Part shown: positions 57,640 through 64,000 of the stretch, one piece after another
How positions within the stretch are numbered: position 1 is the first letter of the stretch
How the letters are laid out: each line of letters begins with the position of its first letter
Origin: Bacteroidales bacterium
Lineage (GTDB): Bacteria > Bacteroidota > Bacteroidia > Bacteroidales > F082
DNA length: 64,000 nucleotides
Direction of reading: 5' to 3'
NCBI GenBank assembly: GCA_016290215.1
Contig: JAEETH010000007.1
Location: 39,465-103,464 of the forward strand
Translations under genes and position numbers: made by a program
Notes under the pieces: model-generated
What the model saw: the letters and a program-made list of their open reading frames with translations, nothing else
Told to the model about the DNA's origin: nothing
The model's database searches: none

Positions 57640-58530
57640 TCACTTCCTAATCTGCTCGAAGCCTTTACCGTAGGCGCCCATCACAGTGTTCATCGTCATG
57701 AAAGCCTTGGGGTCTTCTTCCTTCACAATACGCAAAATCATCTGCGACTCGCGCTTGTGGGCCACCACCATCAGGATGGGGCCTTCGCGCTTGGTGTACC
57801 AGCCTGTGCCATTAATGACCGTCACGCCGCGCTGCATTTCGTTGACAATGCGGTTGGCCACCTTTTCGGGCTCCACTGTAAAGATGAAGGCCTGGACCGT
57901 CTGCTTATTGCCCGTCAGGACCAAGTCGATGCAATAGCTGCACACACCCATCACGACACAGCTGTAGATAAAGTCTTCCACCGTATTACCCACGATGAAG
58001 CCGCAAGCGATGATGACAATGTCGAGGATGAGGATGACGCGCCCTTGCGAGATGTTGCGGTATTTACACACAATCATGGCGATGATGTCGGTACCACCCG
58101 TGCTGCCCCCTTGTGTGAAGGCCACACCGATGCTCAAACCCGCCAAGCCGCCACCAAGGATAGCCGCCAAGAAATGATCGCTGACGAAAGGCTGCATCTC
58201 GCCTGCCATCATCGGGTCAGTAATGAAATGCTGGAGCAACGACATGAACACCGAAGCCATGACAATGGAATATGCCGTCTTGATGCCGAATCCCACGCCG
58301 ATAATTTTCAATGCAATGAGTAGCAGAATAGCATTGATGACGAACACGGTAATACCCGTGGAGAGGCCTGTGCCCCAATACACCAAAGCCGCGATACCGC
58401 TCACGCCGCCGCCCATAAGATGGTTCGGGATGAGGAAGGCCGTCCACCCCAAACACATGGTAAACAACGCAAGAGTGATGATAACGTAACGTTTCACCTC
58501 TTCTAAAACTTGTTTTTTGGATGCTTTCAT
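57640..58530 (-). CDS. YitT-family membrane protein, 296 aa
   Basis: Five to six membrane segments in the first 190 residues (YVIITLALFTMCLGWTAFLI, GVSGIAALVYWGTGL, AILLLIALKIIGVGF, LAGLSIGVAFTQGGSTGGTDI, VIIACGFIVGNTVEDF) followed by the DUF2179 cytoplasmic domain (AFIFTVEPEKVANRIVNEMQ, LMVVAHKRESQMILRIVKEEDPKAFM). The family is common; its transport substrate is not established. Divergent from the C10 gene at 58668 with opposed promoters at 58552 and 58619. Confidence 0.92.
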   Translation of the reverse strand: MKASKKQVLEEVKRYVIITLALFTMCLGWTAFLIPNHLMGGGVSGIAALVYWGTGLSTGITVFVINAILLLIALKIIGVGFGIKTAYSIVMASVFMSLLQHFITDPMMAGEMQPFVSDHFLAAILGGGLAGLSIGVAFTQGGSTGGTDIIAMIVCKYRNISQGRVILILDIVIIACGFIVGNTVEDFIYSCVVMGVCSYCIDLVLTGNKQTVQAFIFTVEPEKVANRIVNEMQRGVTVINGTGWYTKREGPILMVVAHKRESQMILRIVKEEDPKAFMTMNTVMGAYGKGFEQIRK

Positions 58531-58551
58531 AATGAATCAGTTTTGTTGGGA

Positions 58552-58559
58552 CAAAAGTA
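58552..58559 (-). promoter_or_regulatory. -7 box TACTTTTG for yitT-type gene
   Basis: CAAAAGTA on the plus strand, 22 bp upstream of the start at 58530. Confidence 0.5.
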
Positions 58560-58618
58560 GAGATTTTTTCCTTTCCATAAAAAAATGAAAAACGACATTA
58601 TTAATTCAGTTTTTTAGG

Positions 58619-58626
58619 TATTTTTG
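58619..58626 (+). promoter_or_regulatory. -7 box TATTTTTG for the C10 protease pair
   Basis: TATTTTTGCGAC lies 42 bp before the ATG at 58668. Confidence 0.55.
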
Positions 58627-58667
58627 CGACATTAATCAAAATGTAGTTTAGTTTTAAACAGTTACTT

Positions 58668-60089
58668 ATGAAATTGAGATTCTCCCTTTTCTTCGTTTTG
58701 GTGGTTATGTTGCTGGGTCACGTATCCGCTAAACCTGTGGATGAAACAACAGCTTACACCGTTGCATCCCATTTCTATGCCATGAAATTCAACCATGCGC
58801 CCGAATCATTAACTCCCACTATCGTTTACACGGCGCCTTCGCTCCGCGGCGAAAATGGCTCAGGCCCCAGTTTCTATGTCGTCAATTTCGATGCTGAAGG
58901 CTTTGTCATCGTAGCTGGCGACGACAGGGTGCAACCGATTTTGGCTTTCTCCAATGAAGGTGCCTTTGTCGCCGAAAACATGCCCGCCCATATTCGCTTT
59001 TTCCTTGATGGATATAGCGAAGAAATCCAATATACGGTTGATAACCAACAATATGCCAACAAAACCACCCAACAACAATGGGAGACATTGCTTTCGGAAG
59101 TCATCCCTGCACAAAAAGACGGCGATGTGATAGTTGGTCCGTTGCTTGGAGACAACAAATGGAACCAAACCAAGTATTATAACGACCTTTGTCCTGCCGA
59201 TGCAAGTGGCAACTCTGCTTACGGCGGTCACGCGGCTGCGGGTTGTGGTGCCATTGTCATGGGTCAAATCATGCGCTATTGGCAATTTCCAACCACAGGC
59301 AAAGGGAGCCATTCCTATAACAGCAACAATTATGGCACGCTTTCCGCCAACTTCGGCGCAACGACCTACGATTACGCGAACATGCCCGACAGGCTCACCG
59401 CTGCCAGTCATCCGGATAGCTGCGTGTTGTCCGTGGCCACTTTGCTGTACCACTGCGGTGTTGCCGTCAACATGAATTACGGCCCTTCAGCGAGTTCGTG
59501 CAACTCCAACAAGATTGTATCCGCCCTCCCAAACTATTTCCGTTATCCCGCCACGGTGCGTTACATTGAACGTGGAAGTCTTTCTTTAGCAACATGGCTC
59601 AATTACTTGAAAGGTGAACTCGACGCGCGCGCACCCTTTATGTACGGCGGAAGCGGAAACTATGGCGGACATGTTTGGACTTGCGACGGTTACCGTGACG
59701 ACGACTATTTCCATTTCAACTGGGGCTGGGGTGGACAGCAAAACGGCTACTTTGCGCTCACCAACTGTAGCTCATACGGATTCAACAGCAACCATGCCAT
59801 CATTATTGGCATCCGCGGTCCAGAGCTGCCGCCTGACGCTGTCGGAGAACATAATGAAGAAAACATCAAGGTTTTCCCCAATCCCTCCAATGGCACTGTG
59901 TATGTTTGTACTGAATCAGAACCAGTGTTAGAAATGCAAGTTTTTGACCTGTTCGGAAGAATGCTTCCCAATGAAAGCGTAGGTAAAAAAGAGTTTTCCG
60001 TTGACTTAACGGGTTATAATGCAGGGATTTACATGCTTCGTTTGGTCACTGGCAATGGCGTCAAAACAAGCAGAATCGTCAAAAACTAA
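58668..60089 (+). CDS. C10 (streptopain-like) protease with T9SS tail, 473 aa
   Basis: Signal peptide ~1-22. Propeptide (~23-115, FYVVNFDAEGFVIVAGDDR), catalytic Cys193 (AAGCGAIVMGQIMRYWQFP), His335 (GGHVWTCDGYR) followed by FHFNWGWGG. The T9SS sorting domain starts directly after the protease at ~400 (IKVFPNPSNGTVYV to KTSRIVKN), so this is the compact form without spacer domains. Propeptide release would activate it at the surface. The next gene, 16 bp on, encodes another compact C10 protease; they look like an operon. Confidence 0.92.
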   Translation: MKLRFSLFFVLVVMLLGHVSAKPVDETTAYTVASHFYAMKFNHAPESLTPTIVYTAPSLRGENGSGPSFYVVNFDAEGFVIVAGDDRVQPILAFSNEGAFVAENMPAHIRFFLDGYSEEIQYTVDNQQYANKTTQQQWETLLSEVIPAQKDGDVIVGPLLGDNKWNQTKYYNDLCPADASGNSAYGGHAAAGCGAIVMGQIMRYWQFPTTGKGSHSYNSNNYGTLSANFGATTYDYANMPDRLTAASHPDSCVLSVATLLYHCGVAVNMNYGPSASSCNSNKIVSALPNYFRYPATVRYIERGSLSLATWLNYLKGELDARAPFMYGGSGNYGGHVWTCDGYRDDDYFHFNWGWGGQQNGYFALTNCSSYGFNSNHAIIIGIRGPELPPDAVGEHNEENIKVFPNPSNGTVYVCTESEPVLEMQVFDLFGRMLPNESVGKKEFSVDLTGYNAGIYMLRLVTGNGVKTSRIVKN

Positions 60090-60105
60090 AATCTACTATT
60101 ACACT

Positions 60106-61488
60106 ATGAAAAGAATCTCCTTCATCATTGGTTTGTTGTTACTTATGAGCTTGGGGGCATTATGCCATCCTGTTAGCCCTACAAAAGCCCAACATCTGGC
60201 CGAAACGTTTTGGCAACAAAGTGGCTGTGCAGCCCGAAGCGGCCTTTCCGCCAACACACTTGAAGACATCACCGCACAGACAGGGTTTTCCCACCTATAC
60301 ATTTTCAGCAATGCCGGCGGTTTTGTCATCCTTTCGGCCGATGATTGCGCCAAACCCATACTCGCATATTCCACCAGCAGTAGCTTCAATCCAGAAAATA
60401 TCCCTTCTGCCGTAAGAGATTGGCTCTTCACTTACGACAGCAGAATTGAAAGCGCTATCAACCAACATCTTGAAGCGACACCAGAAATCGCTGCGCAATG
60501 GGAAATGATGCAGTCGGGGCATTGGAGAGATTCGAAAAACGCACAAACCGTTGCTCCAATCATCACCGCCAAGTGGGGACAAGGTTCGCCTTACAATGCG
60601 CTCTGCCCTCCCAACACACCTGTGGGCTGCGTGGCCGTGGCGATGGGACAAGTGATGCACCACTGGAAATATCCAGAGCATGGGGTCGGCTCACACTCGT
60701 ACACCTACAATGGTATCACACATAATGTCGACTTTTCGAGCGCGACCTACAACTGGGATGCCATGCCGAACACTTGTAGCAGCGCCAACAACGCCGTTGC
60801 AACACTGCTTTACCACTGCGGTGTCGCCATCGAAACATGGTACACGTCTTCCATTTCCTCCGCGTATGTGCTCTATTCTCCAGCGCACCCCTTCAATGCG
60901 GAATCAGCGTTGAAAGAAAACTTCGGTTACAGTAGCGATGCGCATGGCGAGCTTCGTTCCCGCTACGACAAAGAGACCTGGATGGCTATGCTGAAAAGCA
61001 ATTTGGAGGCAGGGATTCCTATCATCTACAACGGGTTCAACTCCTCATACGCAGGAGGGCATTGCTTCATCTGCGACGGCTACGACGCCAACGATTTCTT
61101 CCATTTCAACTGGGGATTGAAAGGCAATTACGACGGCTATTTTGAAATTGACGACATGACCCCGTCGAACCAAAACTTTTCATACAACCAGGGCGCCATC
61201 CTCGACTTGGTTCCCGCCACCGATGGTATTGTAGATAATTCGACCCAAAAGCTCCTCGTTTATCCGAATCCTACCACTGGAGTTTTCACCATCGAATGGA
61301 AAAATACGAACCTTGATGCTTGCGCTTTTCGCATTTATGATGTATTTGGCAAATTATTGATTTCAAATAATTTAACAAAAGAAAACAGCACCATCGATTT
61401 GTCCAGTCAGCCCGATGGCATCTATTTTTTCCAACTGATTGAAGACGGAGGAAACACTGGTTTTCAGAAGATAGTTAAGGTCAAATAA
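60106..61488 (+). CDS. C10 (streptopain-like) protease with T9SS tail, 460 aa
   Basis: Signal peptide ~1-23, propeptide including HLYIFSNAGGFVILSADDC, catalytic Cys175 (VGCVAVAMGQVMHHWKYP) and His319 (GGHCFICDGYD), followed by FHFNWGLKG. Note the CGAIVM-type helix reads CVAVAM and the conserved WGWGG is WGLKG here. T9SS domain from ~385 (LLVYPNPTTGVFTIEW). Start is the ATG at 60106, 16 bp after the previous stop; the longer frame start lies inside that gene. It is probably co-transcribed with the 58668 gene. Confidence 0.92.
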   Translation: MKRISFIIGLLLLMSLGALCHPVSPTKAQHLAETFWQQSGCAARSGLSANTLEDITAQTGFSHLYIFSNAGGFVILSADDCAKPILAYSTSSSFNPENIPSAVRDWLFTYDSRIESAINQHLEATPEIAAQWEMMQSGHWRDSKNAQTVAPIITAKWGQGSPYNALCPPNTPVGCVAVAMGQVMHHWKYPEHGVGSHSYTYNGITHNVDFSSATYNWDAMPNTCSSANNAVATLLYHCGVAIETWYTSSISSAYVLYSPAHPFNAESALKENFGYSSDAHGELRSRYDKETWMAMLKSNLEAGIPIIYNGFNSSYAGGHCFICDGYDANDFFHFNWGLKGNYDGYFEIDDMTPSNQNFSYNQGAILDLVPATDGIVDNSTQKLLVYPNPTTGVFTIEWKNTNLDACAFRIYDVFGKLLISNNLTKENSTIDLSSQPDGIYFFQLIEDGGNTGFQKIVKVK

Positions 61489-61570
61489 TCGGGTTTTGGA
61501 GTTCTTGTTATAATACAGGACACGAAAGCCTTAGGGGAAGAGTAAAATTGAAACAATCATTTTCTTTCCC

Positions 61571-61578
61571 TATTTTTG
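61571..61578 (+). promoter_or_regulatory. -7 box TATTTTTG for the ECF sigma operon
   Basis: TATTTTTGTGTCG; the ATG at 61587 would be almost leaderless, the ATG at 61638 would have a ~50-nt leader. Confidence 0.55.
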
Positions 61579-61586
61579 TGTCGCCC

Positions 61587-62093
61587 ATGTCACAAAAGGG
61601 CTATCTCATTCGTCTTGTTATTGTAAAAGCTCCCAAGATGGACCCCGAATTTGAAAAGACATATCGAGACCACTACCCGAAACTGTTCAGGATTGCGGCC
61701 AAGATGCTGCAAGACCCAGAGGGCGCAAAGGATGTCGTACAAGACGTGTTCACGGCGTATTATTTCGCGATGAGCAACGAAAAAGTCATTCGCGACACGA
61801 AAAACTGGCTCGTCAGGAGTACCATCAACAAGGGAATCGACTACAAACGGAAAACGGCAAGGACCGTCACGATGGAAAAACCTATTTGCGAAACAGGTGA
61901 GCAAACGCTTGACGAGGCTTCCGATATCCTCAATGCGATAACTCATCTCAACGAGAAGGAACAAACACTTGTCGTGCTTTACAGCGAGGGCTATTCCTAT
62001 AAGGAAATCGCGGAAATGACGGGGCGCAACCTGCCATCCATCGGGAAAACCTTGTCAAGAATCATGGAAAAAATCAAAAACCACCTGCTATGA
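61587..62093 (+). CDS. ECF-type RNA polymerase sigma factor, 168 aa
   Basis: Sigma-70 region 2 at ~18-90 (FEKTYRDHYPKLFRIAAKML, EGAKDVVQDVFTAYYF, KNWLVRSTINKGIDYKRK) and region 4 at ~115-165 (LNEKEQTLVVLYSEGYSYKEI, then IAEMTGRNLPSIGKTLSRIM). Region 2 recognises the -10, region 4 the -35 element. The homologous core begins at MDPEFEKTYRDH, so the ATG at 61638 is the alternative start (151 aa). Its stop overlaps the anti-sigma start (ATGA). It could control the C10 protease genes just upstream or the secreted protein downstream. Confidence 0.88.
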   Translation: MSQKGYLIRLVIVKAPKMDPEFEKTYRDHYPKLFRIAAKMLQDPEGAKDVVQDVFTAYYFAMSNEKVIRDTKNWLVRSTINKGIDYKRKTARTVTMEKPICETGEQTLDEASDILNAITHLNEKEQTLVVLYSEGYSYKEIAEMTGRNLPSIGKTLSRIMEKIKNHLL

Positions 62094-62536
62094 AACACTT
62101 GAATGACAAAACGATACAAAGCTATATCGACAATGAATTGCCGGAAAGCGAAAAGAAAATGGTGGAAATGCACCTTGGAGAATGTCCATCGTGCAGTCAA
62201 AAAATTGAAGAACAACGCGCTTTCACCGAAAAACTGAAGAACTCGATGGAAACCTTGGCTTCAGACAACGTCGCGGTGCCAGAATTCAGTTTCGGGAAAG
62301 CAACAAGGCCAGAAGTAAACGTTAACCGAATCGTCCTCATCTCCTCTTTGGCAACGGCTTGTTCTATTGCACTTATCGCAGTGCTAATCAATCTGTTGTC
62401 GAAGCCCAAACCAACTGATTACATCTTCGACTTTTACACCATGGAAGATTATGACGCCAACAAGCCTTCTGCCGAACAGGAATTTGCCGAGTTCAAGATG
62501 CATTTACAAACAGAAGAAACAGGTATTAACCTTTAA
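62090..62536 (+). CDS. Zinc-finger-type anti-sigma factor, 148 aa
   Basis: N-terminal anti-sigma domain with the zinc motif H-x3-C-x2-C (HLGECPSC, about residues 28-35) that holds an ECF sigma factor, and a single membrane span at ~80-102 (VNRIVLISSLATACSIALIA). A ~45-residue periplasmic tail (YIFDFYTMEDYDANKPSAEQ) could be where a signal or protease acts. Coupled to the sigma gene by a 4-bp overlap. Confidence 0.88.
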   Translation: MKHLNDKTIQSYIDNELPESEKKMVEMHLGECPSCSQKIEEQRAFTEKLKNSMETLASDNVAVPEFSFGKATRPEVNVNRIVLISSLATACSIALIAVLINLLSKPKPTDYIFDFYTMEDYDANKPSAEQEFAEFKMHLQTEETGINL

Positions 62537-62547
62537 ATATCAAAGCC

Positions 62548-63735
62548 ATGAAGAACTTATTTTTAATCATTGTTTTGGCCATTGCAACTTGCTTTCAAGT
62601 TGATGCGCAGGTGATTCAACTCGTTCCCGACGAAACCTACGGTCAAGGGAACAACTGGGACAAAATCTTTGACACGTATTATGACACCTTAGATGGTCGT
62701 CCCTACGGATTACGGAAGCAACTTGTCGTTTTCGATGACGGCAAAGCCATGGTCAGCCATGCCACGAGGAACAGGTATTCCCTATTCGATGCAAACGGCA
62801 AATTCCTGAAGGATATCACCTTGTACTTCGCTGACAAAGGCAAGAAGCCGCGCAACCTCCAACCCGTGGAAGGAAAGTTGGGCAACTTGTATTTCACTCG
62901 AGCCAACAACACAGGCGACATTTATCTGTTTGACAACAACGGGTTGATTGTCAAAGAATTGAAAATCAAATACCAAGCTTTGGAAATGCTAGCATTGAAC
63001 GACCACCATATTGTCATTATTGGAGGTACATCATGGACAAAAAAATGGAGAAACCTTGTATCCATTTTGGATACAAACACAGGCAAAGATAAAATCCTTT
63101 GCGATGTATTTGAAGACATGAACACAGACCTCAAAGACAAAGGCTACTTCATTTACACAGAAAGCAAAAGGAACGACATGAAAGGCCGGTGGCAAATCGC
63201 GAAAGTCAACAACAAACTCATCGTTACAAACCCGATAGATGGGCTGGTGAGAACATACGATTTCAACGGCAACAAGATTTCGGAAAAGCTCTTGGATTGG
63301 GAACCGCAAACCCTTTCTGTTAAAGAACAGATTGCTTTGCAAAACGCACGGATAAAAGATTTGAAAGATGAGTTACCAAGGGAAACCGAGGAGAGAGTGC
63401 TTCGATATTACAACGATCTGATTACCTATTACGAAAATGGCATCCCACACATCAAGGAGTCTATCAATATGGGGTGGTTCACTATGGCCATCAAAGGCAA
63501 CGACGACAACATCCTTTTCTTTGGCGATGCCGAGGTGGCAGGCCAAAATACATTCCGCGTCTATTCGGTCAGCAAGGGGCAAAGCATTTCGACAGGCTCC
63601 TTCCAATGCGAAGACTACGACCTTGCCCTAACGAAAAAGCGCTTCGTGTGCCACAATGGGTTTTACTATGGCATTCAGGTGCTGAAGAATTGTGATGGCA
63701 TGCCGCTGAGGTTAGTGAGGTTTAGAGCAGAGTGA
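62548..63735 (+). CDS. Secreted propeller-like protein in the sigma operon, 395 aa
   Basis: Signal peptide ~1-21 (MKNLFLIIVLAIATCFQVDAQ). The body alternates strands with polar turns and looks like a beta-propeller: KQLVVFDDGKAMVSHATRNR, YSLFDANGKFLKDITLYF, GDIYLFDNNGLIVKEL and LVSILDTNTGKDKILCD. I do not recognise a named family. It starts 12 bp after the anti-sigma gene, so it may be the regulated output or a sensor of the sigma system. GCATTTCGACAGGCTC (63583-63598) is a 16-bp family E-like word in its coding region. Confidence 0.72.
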   Translation: MKNLFLIIVLAIATCFQVDAQVIQLVPDETYGQGNNWDKIFDTYYDTLDGRPYGLRKQLVVFDDGKAMVSHATRNRYSLFDANGKFLKDITLYFADKGKKPRNLQPVEGKLGNLYFTRANNTGDIYLFDNNGLIVKELKIKYQALEMLALNDHHIVIIGGTSWTKKWRNLVSILDTNTGKDKILCDVFEDMNTDLKDKGYFIYTESKRNDMKGRWQIAKVNNKLIVTNPIDGLVRTYDFNGNKISEKLLDWEPQTLSVKEQIALQNARIKDLKDELPRETEERVLRYYNDLITYYENGIPHIKESINMGWFTMAIKGNDDNILFFGDAEVAGQNTFRVYSVSKGQSISTGSFQCEDYDLALTKKRFVCHNGFYYGIQVLKNCDGMPLRLVRFRAE

Positions 63736-63776
63736 GAGATGCGTCATGGGCGCGATGACCTTGCTATTTAAAGAAA

Positions 63777-63820
63777 AAAGTCAGCCATTTTCGAAAAAAA
63801 AGTTGAAAATGGCTGACTTT
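63777..63820 (+). terminator. Intrinsic terminator of the sigma operon
   Basis: AAAGTCAGCCATTTTC (63777-63792) pairs perfectly with GAAAATGGCTGACTTT (63805-63820). Confidence 0.9.
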
Positions 63821-64000
63821 GTGCATTCTTTTCTACCAGCATGCTAACAATGTGGATGGAACGAAAAAAATAATATTGCTGTCCGCTAAAAGTCAAAGAG
63901 TAGTAGATGACGGGGTCGGAAAGCCAATAAATAGGCGATGAGGAAGGTTGCTTGGAAAAGTAAGCCCCCCTCAGTCAAACAGGGTCGGCTCTGGGGGTGA
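63821..64000. other. Right edge, no supported gene
   Basis: A minus-strand frame reaching the edge (stop at 63886-63888) reads LLFQATFLIAYLLAF and could be the tail of a membrane protein, but 38 codons with no context are not enough to call. Confidence 0.3.

Noticed and set aside
63886-64000. Minus-strand partial gene at the right edge
   Set aside because: Only 38 codons, no start visible and no neighbour support; reported only as an unassigned edge.

Overview
The window looks like chromosomal DNA from an uncultivated member of the Bacteroidales (phylum Bacteroidota), probably from a gut or rumen-type habitat. Four observations support this. Promoters repeatedly show the Bacteroidota -7 box TAnnTTTG, often as TATTTTTGCAGC or TATCTTTG. 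Eight secreted proteins end in a type IX secretion (T9SS) C-terminal sorting domain. Spi-propeptide C10 proteases of the streptopain family are abundant. Housekeeping genes (EttA, KdtA, LptF, short adenylate kinase, MalQ with a starch-binding domain, pyrophosphate-type phosphofructokinase, GH92 and GH16 enzymes) have Bacteroidales architecture. No rRNA or tRNA gene and no CRISPR array was recognised. Taxonomy below the order is not resolved from sequence reading alone.

Layout. 1-6.9 kb: a truncated membrane-bound regulator (minus) faces a very large T9SS surface protein built from three GLUG-type modules and a 26-residue BspA-like leucine-rich repeat block. 6.9-14.2 kb: envelope and sugar genes (LptF/G-family permease, two GT4 glycosyltransferases), a small phage or toxin-antitoxin remnant (BRO-N protein, beheaded hicA, intact hicB), and EttA. 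14.4-26.4 kb: DUF805 protein, C10 protease, phosphofructokinase, GH92 mannosidase-like lipoprotein, and two paralogous T9SS BNR-type proteins. 26.8-31.3 kb: divergent PdxA, Kdo transferase plus an outer-membrane barrel, and an M16 peptidase. 31.3-32.5 kb: a REP-associated tyrosine transposase (RAYT) between two inverted arrays of REP hairpins. 32.8-43.5 kb: T9SS protein, PurE, Hpt, Adk, acyltransferase, a three-gene secreted cassette (two carboxypeptidase-regulatory-domain paralogues around a ChaN/EreA-like protein), and MalQ. 43.7-48.2 kb: ATPase fragment, AbiEii-type nucleotidyltransferase with a partner, DeoC, OsmC, hotdog thioesterase, TSCPD protein, lipoprotein. 48.3-52.0 kb: GH16 enzyme with a GH20-like tail, alpha/beta hydrolase, 5-formyl-THF cyclo-ligase. 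52.1-61.5 kb: a protease-rich locus (three C10 and two papain-type C1 peptidases) interrupted by a YitT-family protein. 61.6-63.7 kb: ECF sigma factor, zinc-finger anti-sigma factor and a secreted protein in one operon.

The most unusual feature is repeated structured DNA. At least five families of palindromic or inverted-repeat elements occur. They are: (i) the RAYT-flanking REPs; (ii) six dispersed ~130-bp triple-hairpin elements (called family A here), one with compensatory base changes in its central stem; (iii) TTCGACAAGCTCA-type inverted repeats (family E); (iv) GAGACG...CGTCTC palindromes; (v) GAGACACGAGAC-type repeats. Families iii-v occur between genes and also in frame inside conserved genes (LptF, KdtA, MalQ, an acyltransferase, the large surface protein), where they add 8-40 residues. 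One REP supplies the stop codon of the M16 peptidase. Together with the RAYT this suggests a genome heavily shaped by hairpin-element mobility.

Functionally, the window combines secreted proteolysis and glycan degradation (C10, C1, GH92, GH16, MalQ) with outer-membrane and LPS biogenesis (LptF, KdtA, acyltransferase, barrel protein) and central nucleotide and carbon metabolism. Lower-GC patches (BRO/HicB, DUF805, AbiEii pair) probably arrived by transfer.
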